Assembly: GCA_035279405.1 (NCBI GenBank)
Contig: DATEHU010000017.1
Location: forward strand, 62,001-126,000
Direction: 5' to 3'
Origin: Gammaproteobacteria bacterium
GTDB taxonomy: Bacteria; Pseudomonadota; Gammaproteobacteria; Natronospirales; REEB76
DNA: 64,000 nt
The translations under genes and the position numbers were made by a program. Position 1 is the stretch's first letter, and each line of letters opens with the position of its first letter. Positions 34,416-42,558 of the stretch are shown here, piece by piece. Under the pieces are notes generated by a model. The model saw only the letters and a program-made list of their open reading frames with translations, was not told where the DNA came from and made no database searches.

Positions 34416-34432
34416 TATCAACACACTTCGCG

Positions 34433-37400
34433 CTACTGGATCGGCGGCAAGTGCGGGTGGTGGTTGGGGTAGGGCGGCCGCGGGAACTCCGCTGCCGGAT
34501 GTGCTTTCAGTTCCTGCATCAGTACTTCCACGGTTTTTTCCAGTTGCGGGTCGTGGCCTTGGCGCACCAGCTTCGGATCCTGCCAGACCTCGACGTTGGG
34601 CGCGATGCCGTGGTTCTCCACTTCCCAGTGGCCGTGCAGGCCGTAGATCGCCCAGCGCGGCGCGGTGATGCGCCCACCGTCCATAAGCACCGGATAGCCG
34701 CCGATACCCACCAGCCCGCCCCAAGTGCGTTCGCCGATGAGCGGTCCGATGTCCATGCGCTTGAAATACCACGGCATGGCGTCACCGCCGGAGCCGGAGA
34801 ACTGGTTGATGATCATGGCTTTGGGGCCGAAGATTGCCTGCGTCGGCTCGGTGTAATCTTCGCCCTCACGCGTGGCCACGCGGCTCATCGGCTTACGCAT
34901 CAGGTAATCCACGATGTAATCCGCCAACTGGCCGCCGTGGTTGTAGCGTTCGTCAATCACCGCGCCCAGTTTGTCGGTCTGCGCGAAGTAATAGCGGTTG
35001 AAGCTGGTGAAGCCGCCGCCGGCGGTGTCCGGCAGATGCACGTAGGCGAGCTTGCCGCCTGATAGCTTGTCCACCAGGCGCCGATTGCCTTCCACCCAGT
35101 CGAGATTACGCAAGGGGAATTCATTCGCCACCGGTACCACGGTCACGTCGCGCGCGCCCGTGCCGTCCGGATTCGGCCCCACGCGCAACACCGTCTGCTG
35201 GCCGGCGGTGCCGACGAAGTAGCTGTAGAGATTATCCCGCGCGGTGAGTGCCCGGCCGTTCACCGCCAGCAAATACTCACCGGCCTTGACGTTCACGCCC
35301 GGTTGGGTAAGGGGCGCCTGCAATTGCGGATTCCAGTTCTCGCCGCTGTAGATCTTGGTGAAGCGGTAGCGGTCGTGCTCGACCGTGTAATCAGCGCCCA
35401 GGAGACCGATGTTGAGTTTCTTCATCTCCGGTTCGGCGCCGCCGCGCACGAACATGTGGCCCACGGACATGTAGGACAACATCTTGCGGAACAGGAAATT
35501 GAGATCATCGCGGCTGGCGATGCCGGGCAGATACACGGCAAAGCGCTGTTCCGCGAGCTTGAGATCCAGGCCGTGGTAATGTGGGTCATAAAAGAAATCC
35601 CGCTCGATGCGCCACACCTCGCGGTACATCTGGTTCCATTCCTGCCGCGGCACTACCCACACCTGCATGCCGGCGGTATTGATCTGGCCATCGCCGGGTT
35701 TCGGCGGCGCGTCGCTCTTGGCAATGAACCAGTTGTCCTTGACCTGGTAAAGCATCTTCTCCCCGTTGAAGGACAAGGTAAATGTCGCGACACCGCTTAA
35801 CAACGGTTTGGTCTCGCGGTCCTTAAGCGTGAATTTCTGGACGCTCAGAGGCGCGGGTCCGCGGCCCATGAATACCAGCGGCGCTTCCTGCAGATACAGC
35901 ACGCCGGATTCGCCGGCGGTCAGGCCCACGTAATTCGCCGCCTGGATCGGCAGCGCCAGGGTGCGTTGCAACAGACCCTGGAAATCAATGCTCACCGTCA
36001 CGGGTTTTTCTGCGGTTTTTCCCGTGCTCTTGTCTTCGGGCGGTTTGGGGGATGCGGCGGGTTTTTCATCGTCGCTCAGGGGCGCGATGGGCGAGGGCAG
36101 GTCGCGGCGCAACACCGCCACGTACACGCTGCGCGTGACCGGATGCGCTTCGCTGGTCATGTCCAGCCAGCCGGTGGAAAGTCCCATGTCGGTGCTGGCG
36201 GTGAAATACAGATACTTGCCGTCCTTGTCCCACACCGGGTACAGGCAGTCGCTCATGCCGTCGGTCACCTGATGGGCCTTGCCGTCGGCGAGCGAATACA
36301 CGAACACCGCGCGCAGGTGATTTGGCAGTTGTTTGGTGTAGGCCAGCCACTTGCCATCCGGTGACCAGGACTGGTCAAACTCGTGCAGCGGCGTGTCGAA
36401 CAGATCGGTATCCACTTTCACCGGCGCGGGATGATCCAGGTCCACATACCAAAGATTCAGACGTTTGTCGCTGTAGGCAATTTTCCTGCTGTCCGGTGAC
36501 CAGCTCGGCGAATAAAAGAACGACGGTGGCTGGCCGAGATTGATCACGCGCGGCGGTTTCAGGCCGTCCTGATCGCGGATGTACAGCGCGTATTCGCCGG
36601 AAGCGTCGGAGAAATACGCCACGGATTTACCATCCGGCGACCAAGAAGGGTCGCGCTCCGCGGCGCCGGGCGTTGCGCTGATGTCGCGGATATCGCCTTT
36701 TTCCGCCGGCACCGTGAGAATCTCGCCGTGCGCTTCAAAAACCGCGCGCGCCCCGGTCGGGGAAATTTCCGCAGTGAGAATATCCTTCGCCACCTTGACG
36801 AAATGCGGCGCCAGCTGCGGCATGTCGCCCGCCACGTGCAGGTTCAGCGGCGTAGCGAGGTGCGACTTGAGGTCGAACAGGTACAGTTTGCCCATCTGCG
36901 AATACACGATGGCGCCGGGCCCGGCCGAGGCGGAGTCAATGTCAAAGCCGTCGTTGTTCAGCAGTTTGGTTACCTTCCCGGTTTGTGTGTCATAGGCGAA
37001 CAGCGTCACCGGTCCGTCACGGTCGGAAAGGAAATACACCGTGTTGCCCACCCACATGGGATCGCGGTCATTGGAATTGTCACGCGGAATCTTCACTACG
37101 CTGGAATCCGAGAGCCGCGCGATCCAGATGGGCGTGGTCTGGCCGCCGCGATAACCTTTCCAGTCCGGCTCCCACTGGAATACCGGACTGTAGGCGAGAT
37201 GCGAGCCGTCGGGAGAGTGCGCACCGTCCTCGGCCATGGACAGTGGCAATTGCGTGGGCAATCCGCCGGTTACCGGCACTGTGAACAGGCGGTTGGAATC
37301 GGTGTTGCTGTCGCGGTGCGAGTTGAACAGCACCTGCTGGCCGTCCGGTGTCCAACCCACCACCCCGTTGTCATTGGGGTGCCAAGTGAGCCGGCGCGGC

Positions 37401-37690
37401 TCACCGCCGGCCGCCGGCACCACATACACATTGTCGCTGCCGTCGTAATTGCCGGTATAGGCCACCAGATTGCCATCGGGCGAAAACTTGGGATCGCGCG
37501 CGAGGCCGTTGCCGCCCACCAGTACGCGCGCATCACCGCCCGTGCGTGGCGCGATCCAGATCTCGTCTCCGTAGGCAAATGCGATTTGCGTCCGCGACAG
37601 TGTCGGGGTCTGCAGGAGCAAGGGCGGATTGGCCGTGGCAGCAAAAGGCGCAAACAGAATGAACAACAGGGCAACGAGGGCGACGCGCAT
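34433..37690 (-). CDS. Tricorn-like S41 peptidase, secreted
   Basis: A 1085-residue protein. A signal peptide (VALVALLFILFAPFAATA) is followed by WD40-like PD40 beta-propeller repeats (residues ~30-640, many with GxxPxWSPDG), a PDZ-like region, and an S41 peptidase domain near the C-terminus. The likely nucleophile is in NQFSGSGGDAMPW (residues ~962-974). Such peptidases degrade peptides in the periplasm or are bound to the membrane. The start is the ATG at 37690, since the additional upstream 44 residues do not resemble a signal. The 3' end abuts the bidirectional terminator. Confidence 0.92.
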   Translation of the reverse strand: MRVALVALLFILFAPFAATANPPLLLQTPTLSRTQIAFAYGDEIWIAPRTGGDARVLVGGNGLARDPKFSPDGNLVAYTGNYDGSDNVYVVPAAGGEPRRLTWHPNDNGVVGWTPDGQQVLFNSHRDSNTDSNRLFTVPVTGGLPTQLPLSMAEDGAHSPDGSHLAYSPVFQWEPDWKGYRGGQTTPIWIARLSDSSVVKIPRDNSNDRDPMWVGNTVYFLSDRDGPVTLFAYDTQTGKVTKLLNNDGFDIDSASAGPGAIVYSQMGKLYLFDLKSHLATPLNLHVAGDMPQLAPHFVKVAKDILTAEISPTGARAVFEAHGEILTVPAEKGDIRDISATPGAAERDPSWSPDGKSVAYFSDASGEYALYIRDQDGLKPPRVINLGQPPSFFYSPSWSPDSRKIAYSDKRLNLWYVDLDHPAPVKVDTDLFDTPLHEFDQSWSPDGKWLAYTKQLPNHLRAVFVYSLADGKAHQVTDGMSDCLYPVWDKDGKYLYFTASTDMGLSTGWLDMTSEAHPVTRSVYVAVLRRDLPSPIAPLSDDEKPAASPKPPEDKSTGKTAEKPVTVSIDFQGLLQRTLALPIQAANYVGLTAGESGVLYLQEAPLVFMGRGPAPLSVQKFTLKDRETKPLLSGVATFTLSFNGEKMLYQVKDNWFIAKSDAPPKPGDGQINTAGMQVWVVPRQEWNQMYREVWRIERDFFYDPHYHGLDLKLAEQRFAVYLPGIASRDDLNFLFRKMLSYMSVGHMFVRGGAEPEMKKLNIGLLGADYTVEHDRYRFTKIYSGENWNPQLQAPLTQPGVNVKAGEYLLAVNGRALTARDNLYSYFVGTAGQQTVLRVGPNPDGTGARDVTVVPVANEFPLRNLDWVEGNRRLVDKLSGGKLAYVHLPDTAGGGFTSFNRYYFAQTDKLGAVIDERYNHGGQLADYIVDYLMRKPMSRVATREGEDYTEPTQAIFGPKAMIINQFSGSGGDAMPWYFKRMDIGPLIGERTWGGLVGIGGYPVLMDGGRITAPRWAIYGLHGHWEVENHGIAPNVEVWQDPKLVRQGHDPQLEKTVEVLMQELKAHPAAEFPRPPYPNHHPHLPPIQ

Positions 37691-37858
37691 GACAGACTCC
37701 GTAAGGTGTGGGTAGTGATGGCGCAAAGCCGGGTGAGTATAGGCTATGCTAACGGCAAGGTTGCGGAAACCGGCGCACGAAAGAGATGGAACTGCTGGAA
37801 CTTCATGAGCCTGTCCGGTCAAATACCATTTCCCCTAGCAAGGAACAGAAGAAATTTC

Positions 37859-38278
37859 ATGACCTTCAAGAACTTTCTGGAGTGCAGCGCGCCGCGCATG
37901 TTGAGCGTGCTGCGCATCGTTGTCGGCCTGATGTTCATGCAGCACGGCACCTCCAAGCTGTTTCACTATCCCGCATCCATGGGCCACATAGAATTGTTCT
38001 CGCTCATTGGCCTGGCCGGCGTCCTGGAAACCTTCGGCGGCGCGCTGATCGCGCTCGGTTTGTTCACCCGCCCGGTGGCCTTCATTCTTTCCGGTGAAAT
38101 GGCGTTTGCGTATTTCATGGCACACGCGCCGCGCGGTTTCTTCCCGTTGGTGAATGCCGGAGAGGCGGCGGTGTTCTATTGCTTTGTGTTCCTGTATTTC
38201 GCCGCGGCCGGAGGCGGAACCTGGGGATTGGATGCGTGGCTGTGGCGGCCGCGTGCGGCCAAGGTTGCGGTGAGCTGA
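37859..38278 (+). CDS. DoxX-family membrane protein
   Basis: A 139-residue four-helix DoxX protein: SVLRIVVGLMFMQHGTSKLF, GVLETFGGALIALGLFTRPVA, MAFAYFMAHAPRGFFPLVNAGEAAVFYCFVFLYFA. The family includes subunits of quinol-linked oxidoreductases and proteins of unknown function. It starts with an ATG at 37859 behind a weak purine-rich site and is divergent from the peptidase gene. Confidence 0.88.
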   Translation: MTFKNFLECSAPRMLSVLRIVVGLMFMQHGTSKLFHYPASMGHIELFSLIGLAGVLETFGGALIALGLFTRPVAFILSGEMAFAYFMAHAPRGFFPLVNAGEAAVFYCFVFLYFAAAGGGTWGLDAWLWRPRAAKVAVS

Positions 38279-38296
38279 GGCACGCTGGCAGCCAGC

Positions 38297-38557
38297 ATGA
38301 AGGAGTTGAAGCACGAGGCCGAGTTGGTGAAAGCCGCGATTCTCGCCGGCGTGAAATATGCCGAGCAGCGCGGCGCCGCGGTGTTTGAGCCGACGGACTC
38401 GGCCAGCGAGAAGATTCTGTACATCTACCGCCTGCTGGTGCACGACAAGCTCATGCAGCCGTTGCCCGAGGACCAGGTGTCGCAGCAGTCCATGCGCCAC
38501 AAGCTCGCTATCTGGTATGCCAGGCAGTTGCCTCAGGACCATCCACTGCTGAAATGA
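38297..38557 (+). CDS. DUF5062-family protein
   Basis: An 86-residue protein typical of DUF5062: MKELKHEAELVKAAILAGVKYAEQRG, KILYIYRLLVHDKLMQPLPEDQ, and MRHKLAIWYARQLPQDHPLL. It is almost wholly helical and has no signal peptide. The function is unknown. It is 18 bases after doxX and 19 before the GIY-YIG gene, so the four genes 37859-40441 may form one transcript. Confidence 0.85.
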   Translation: MKELKHEAELVKAAILAGVKYAEQRGAAVFEPTDSASEKILYIYRLLVHDKLMQPLPEDQVSQQSMRHKLAIWYARQLPQDHPLLK

Positions 38558-38576
38558 ATCGCCTGGCGAGAGCGTT

Positions 38577-38873
38577 ATGAGTGCCGCGGCGCATCACTGG
38601 TACGTTTATTTGCTTGAATGCCGCGGCGGACGGTTGTACGCCGGCATCACCACCGATGTTGCACGGCGCCTGCGTGAGCATCGCGCGGGGAAGAAAGGCG
38701 CGCGTTTCACGCGTGCGCATCCACCGGTGAGGCTCGTGGCCGCGGTGCATGTCGCATCCAGGGCAGCGGCGCTCCGGCTGGAGGCGGCCGTCCGGAAACT
38801 GCGCCACGCGCAGAAACTGCGCTGGGCGGCCGTGGTGGGGATCGGGAGCACGTGGACCAGTTCGATTACGTGA
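38577..38873 (+). CDS. GIY-YIG nuclease-family protein
   Basis: A 98-residue single-domain GIY-YIG protein (UPF0213/YhbQ-like). WYVYLLECRGGRLYAGITTDVARRLREHRAGKKGARFTR is the whole catalytic half with the Arg in VARR; the conserved Glu expected later is less clear and may be E in LEAAVRKL. Its last 22 bases overlap the start of the GMC oxidoreductase gene. Biological role is unknown; family members act on DNA or RNA. Confidence 0.88.
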   Translation: MSAAAHHWYVYLLECRGGRLYAGITTDVARRLREHRAGKKGARFTRAHPPVRLVAAVHVASRAAALRLEAAVRKLRHAQKLRWAAVVGIGSTWTSSIT

Positions 38874-40441
38874 TCGTGGGTGGTGGCGCGGCGGGCTGCG
38901 TGCTGGCGAGCCGGCTGTCCGAGGACCCGGCTGTGCGCGTGTGCCTGCTGGAAGCGGGTGGCGAAGGCCGCAACTGGCTGGTGCGCGTGCCCTTCGGCAT
39001 GGTGTTGAGCGTGCCGACGCCGCTCATCAATTGGGGATTCAAGACGGTTCCGCAAAAAGAGCTGAACGGCCGGCGGCTGTATCAGCCGCGCGGGCGCGTC
39101 TTGGGCGGCTCGAGCGCCATCAATGCCATGATCTACACGCGCGGCCACCCCTCCGATTATGACGCGTGGGCCGCGGCCGGAAATCGCGGCTGGTCCTGGA
39201 GCGAGGTGCTGCCGTACTTCAAGCGCGCCGAAGCCAACGCACGCTGGAGTAACGCGTACCACGGCGCCGACGGACCGCTGCCGGTGAGCGATGCGTTCAC
39301 GGACAATCCGATGCACACGGTGTTTCTGGAAGCGGCGCAGCAGGCGGGGTTTCCGTTGACCGAGGATTTCAACGGCGCACGGCAGGAAGGCGTGGGGGTG
39401 TATCAGGTAACGCAGCGCCAGGGCGAGCGCTGGAGTGCCGCGCGGGCCTATCTCGAGCCGCAGTTTTCGCGCCCAAACCTGTGTGTGCTTACCGGGGCGC
39501 GTGCGCGGCGTGTGCTGTTCGAAGGTCGGCGCGCACACGCCGTAGAATTCCGCCGCGGCGGACGGGTAAAAACGGTTGCCGCGACGGCGGAAATCATCGT
39601 GTGCGCCGGCACTTTCCAGTCGCCACAGTTATTGATGCTCTCGGGCATCGGCGACGGCGAGGCGCTCAGGCGCTATGGCATCGCCCTGGTGCAGCACCTG
39701 CCGGGCATGGGCGAAAATCTCCAGGATCATCTTGACTACACGCTGATCCAGCGGGCGAAGAGTCCGGATCTCATCGGCTTCTCACCGGGTGGAATTGCGC
39801 ACCTGTTGCGCGAATTCGGCCGTTACCGTCGCGAGCGTCGCGGCATGTTGGCCACGAACGTGGCCGAAGCGGGCGGCTTCCTCAAGACCGATCCCGCGCT
39901 GGAGAAGCCGGACGTGCAACTGCATTTCTGCGTGGCCATCGTTCACAACCACGGTCGCACGTTGCGTCACCTGTTCCACGGCTATTCGCTGCACGTGTGC
40001 GTACTGCGTCCGGCAAGCCGCGGGCGCGTGCGGCTCGTGAGTGCCGATCCCGAAGCGGCGCCCGCGATTGATCCTGCCTACCTGAGCGATGCACGCGATT
40101 TGGACGTGCTGGTGCGCGGCTTCCGGCTGGCGCGTCGCATTCTCGATGCGCCGGCGTTCAAACCCTACCGTCGCCGCGAACTGTTTACCGCGGATGTGCA
40201 TTCCGACGAGGACATCCGTGCCGCCATTCGTGCGCGCGCCGAGACTATTTATCACCCGGCGGGCACCAGCCGCATGGGTAGCGACAGAAGCGCAGTAGTG
40301 GATGCGGAGCTGCGCGTGCGCGGCGTTGAGGGTTTGCGGGTTGTGGATGCCTCGGTCATGCCGACGCTCATCGGCGGCAACACCCAGGCGCCCACCATGA
40401 TGATTGCCGAGAAGGCTGCGGATTTATTGCGCCGCGCGTAA
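38852..40441 (+). CDS. GMC-family FAD oxidoreductase
   Basis: A 529-residue flavin-dependent alcohol dehydrogenase/oxidase-like protein. The FAD site is YVIVGGGAAGCVLASRLSED, followed by the GMC signature GRVLGGSSAINAMIYTRGH and a C-terminal catalytic HPAGTSRMG. Substrate is probably an alcohol or polyol; family members include choline and PEG dehydrogenases. The GTG start at 38852 overlaps the GIY-YIG gene and begins exactly at the FAD fold. Confidence 0.93.
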   Translation: MDQFDYVIVGGGAAGCVLASRLSEDPAVRVCLLEAGGEGRNWLVRVPFGMVLSVPTPLINWGFKTVPQKELNGRRLYQPRGRVLGGSSAINAMIYTRGHPSDYDAWAAAGNRGWSWSEVLPYFKRAEANARWSNAYHGADGPLPVSDAFTDNPMHTVFLEAAQQAGFPLTEDFNGARQEGVGVYQVTQRQGERWSAARAYLEPQFSRPNLCVLTGARARRVLFEGRRAHAVEFRRGGRVKTVAATAEIIVCAGTFQSPQLLMLSGIGDGEALRRYGIALVQHLPGMGENLQDHLDYTLIQRAKSPDLIGFSPGGIAHLLREFGRYRRERRGMLATNVAEAGGFLKTDPALEKPDVQLHFCVAIVHNHGRTLRHLFHGYSLHVCVLRPASRGRVRLVSADPEAAPAIDPAYLSDARDLDVLVRGFRLARRILDAPAFKPYRRRELFTADVHSDEDIRAAIRARAETIYHPAGTSRMGSDRSAVVDAELRVRGVEGLRVVDASVMPTLIGGNTQAPTMMIAEKAADLLRRA

Positions 40442-40463
40442 ACAGCGCGTAGAGGGGTTCGGG

Positions 40464-41810
40464 TCAGTCTGTATGCGCAGGCGACTGTGCGGGGATAGGC
40501 ACGGTTGCCTGCTTGAAACCCGGCGGACGGACGTTCGGCAGGAACACGGCGAATATTCCGAGCAGCGGCAGGAACGCACACACCTGATAGACAAAGACGA
40601 TACTGAATTTGTCGGCCAGCGCCCCGAGTATCGCGGCGCCGATGCCGCCCATGCCGAAGGCCAGTCCATAGAACAGTCCGGATACCACGCCGATGCGGTG
40701 CGGCATCATGTCCTGCGCGTACACGATGATCGCGGGGAATGCCGAGGCGAGAATCACGCCGATCACCACGCTCAATACGCCGGTCCACAGCAGGTCCACG
40801 TGCGGCAACAGCAGCGTGAAGGGCGCCACGCCCAGAATGGACACCCAGATCACCGCCTTGCGGCCGATGCGATCGCCGAGCGGTCCGCCGATCAGCGTGC
40901 CGGCCGCTACCGCAGCCAGGAACACGAACAGGTGGTACTGTGCATCGCGCACTGACGTACCGAAATGGTGGATCAGGTAAAACTCGTAGTAGCTGCTGAT
41001 GCTCGCCAGATAAAAGAACTTGGAGAAAATCAGCACCATCAGCACCGCCAGCGTGCGGGCAACCAGCTTGCGCGGGTAGCGCGATCCGGCCGCTCTGATC
41101 CTGTGTGGTATGCGTTCTGCGATGTGGCGCCGATACCAGCCGCCGACCTGGATGAGCACGACGATCGCAAGCAACGCAGCGAGCGCGAACCACGCGACCT
41201 CGCCGCGGCCGTGGCGCAATACCACCCAGGCCGCCAGCAGCGGACCGAGGGAGGCGCCGAAGTTGCCGCCGATCTGGAACACCGATTGCGCCAGACCAAA
41301 GCGACCGCCCGACGCCATGCGCGCCACGCGCGAGGACTCGGGGTGGAACACCGAAGAGCCGCTGCCGATGAGCGCCACCGCGATCAGCAGGATCGCAAAG
41401 CTGGGCGCCACCGCGAGCAGCACCAGCCCGCTCAGCGTGAAGCACATGCCGACCGGCAATGAATAGGGCATCGGGCGTTTGTCGGTGATCACTCCGACCA
41501 CCGGCTGCAGCAGTGAGGCGGTCAATTGAAACGTCAGGGTAATCAGCCCGACCTGCAGAAAGCTCAGGTGGAAATCGCCTTTGAGCAGCGGGTAGATCGC
41601 CACAATCAGCGACTGCATCATGTCGTTCAGCAGGTGCGAGAAGCTGATGGCGCCGAGCACGTCGTAGCGCGTGACGCGTTTGGGCTGAATCAACTGGTCG
41701 GCCGCGGGCTCAGCCACTGCCGGCGATGGGTGCGAGGCGATTTCGTGCATGGAGGGTCCAATCAGCCTGGCACAGTCCGGCGCAGAAGGCGCGGTCGTCA
41801 TGCTGGGCAA
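40464..41810 (-). CDS. MFS transporter of the fosmidomycin-resistance type
   Basis: A 448-residue 12-helix MFS protein. The start is YDVLGAISFSHLLNDMMQSLIVAIYPLLK, the characteristic beginning of Fsr-like transporters, and the mid-loop region is PLGDRIGRKAVIWVS. It probably exports a small compound; the substrate is unknown. An ATG at 41750 (MHEIASHPS) is a possible alternative start. It is convergent with the GMC oxidoreductase and divergent from the peptide/acyltransferase unit. Confidence 0.88.
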   Translation of the reverse strand: MPSMTTAPSAPDCARLIGPSMHEIASHPSPAVAEPAADQLIQPKRVTRYDVLGAISFSHLLNDMMQSLIVAIYPLLKGDFHLSFLQVGLITLTFQLTASLLQPVVGVITDKRPMPYSLPVGMCFTLSGLVLLAVAPSFAILLIAVALIGSGSSVFHPESSRVARMASGGRFGLAQSVFQIGGNFGASLGPLLAAWVVLRHGRGEVAWFALAALLAIVVLIQVGGWYRRHIAERIPHRIRAAGSRYPRKLVARTLAVLMVLIFSKFFYLASISSYYEFYLIHHFGTSVRDAQYHLFVFLAAVAAGTLIGGPLGDRIGRKAVIWVSILGVAPFTLLLPHVDLLWTGVLSVVIGVILASAFPAIIVYAQDMMPHRIGVVSGLFYGLAFGMGGIGAAILGALADKFSIVFVYQVCAFLPLLGIFAVFLPNVRPPGFKQATVPIPAQSPAHTD

Positions 41811-42080
41811 GCTGGCGGAGTTCTCTGGGGCGTGGATGCTGGCGTGCCGTTATGTAATGGCCGGCGCCATTATATCGCCGCAACAGGTTTGCACGGTATG
41901 TCGTTGCCGCCGGATTCAGGCGGCACAATTACCTGTGGGCGGCTGCGGAGCAGCTCCTTATTTTGTAACGTGTTTGACCGTGCGTCTTCCGTTCCAAAAC
42001 TTCCGAACTTTTGGCACCAAAACTGTCGTGTGGCTGTGGTGTTACATAAATTCGGCGGCGGATTTCACTGAGTCAATCAA

Positions 42081-42109
42081 GGCGTAAATACGCCGACGTG
42101 TGGTATAAA
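42081..42109 (+). promoter_or_regulatory. Extended -10 promoter with an overlapping inverted repeat for the small-peptide unit
   Basis: TGGTATAAA at 42101-42109 is a good extended -10 (TGn plus TATAAA). Immediately upstream, 42081-42094 is a perfect inverted repeat GGCGTA-AA-TACGCC that could be a regulator site in the spacer. No -35 is clear. If used, transcription starts near 42116, giving a leader of about 125 bases with a small palindrome (42123-42134) before the peptide ATG. The larger intergenic region 41811-42243 is otherwise gene-free and lower in GC than its surroundings. Confidence 0.55.
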
Positions 42110-42243
42110 ACCCCCGATGTACGGAGCTAGCTCCTACAGTGCGCTGCGTGGTAAGGGCCACACCGTGTGTATATCAACCTCTCACAGGAGGCCCGGATCA
42201 TTCGGCGATAGGTCAAATCATTGGTAATTCGGAGGTTTCACCA

Positions 42244-42408
42244 ATGAACGTCAATCTTTTCGCTGCAAAAAAGACTCAGGGTGTCACATTCAGGATCGGC
42301 AAGCCGGTCCTTCATCGGGATCTGGGAATCCAGAAACTGGTCGGCCCCGCCAAGGACAAGCTCATAATGAAAGTTAATTCTTGTAACAATGCCTTGGCTA
42401 CAGCTTGA
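42244..42408 (+). CDS. Small 54-residue peptide, candidate precursor peptide
   Basis: A short frame with an excellent ribosome-binding site (GGAGG, 8 bases before the ATG). The peptide starts MNVNLFAAKKTQGVTFRIG, has a basic middle with seven Lys in total, and ends KVNSCNNALATA with one Cys. There is no signal peptide or membrane helix. It precedes an acyltransferase with a PqqD/RRE-like domain by 150 bases containing a stable hairpin, the arrangement of peptide-modification operons. It has no Glu/Tyr pair, so it is not PqqA. Homology and function are unknown. The longer reading frame starting at 42139 has no start signal near its beginning. Confidence 0.6.
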   Translation: MNVNLFAAKKTQGVTFRIGKPVLHRDLGIQKLVGPAKDKLIMKVNSCNNALATA

Positions 42409-42472
42409 GCTTCAGCTCTGCAATTACAAAGGAAATAGGCGACTGATCAGTGCCGTTTAATCAGGGACTTAT

Positions 42473-42513
42473 GGGCCCGTCCGGATTTACAATCTGCAAG
42501 TCCGGGCGGGCCC
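42473..42513 (+). terminator. Strong hairpin between the peptide and acyltransferase genes
   Basis: Two 16-base arms (42473-42488 and 42498-42513) pair fully with two G-T wobbles and a nine-base loop. No T-run follows, so it may be an attenuator or an mRNA-stability element rather than a full terminator. The position after a short highly translated gene and before a single enzyme gene would give more peptide mRNA than enzyme mRNA. Confidence 0.65.
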
Positions 42514-42558
42514 GATTCTTGGAATGCAGTATTACTCCCGTCTGACAAAAGGACGTTC

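Noticed and set aside
42244-42408. PqqA (PQQ precursor peptide)
   Set aside because: PqqA needs a conserved Glu and Tyr separated by three residues; the peptide has neither, and no pqqB-E genes are present.
42139-42408. Longer start for the small peptide
   Set aside because: The extra residues have no ribosome-binding site, while the ATG at 42244 follows a GGAGG at the correct distance.
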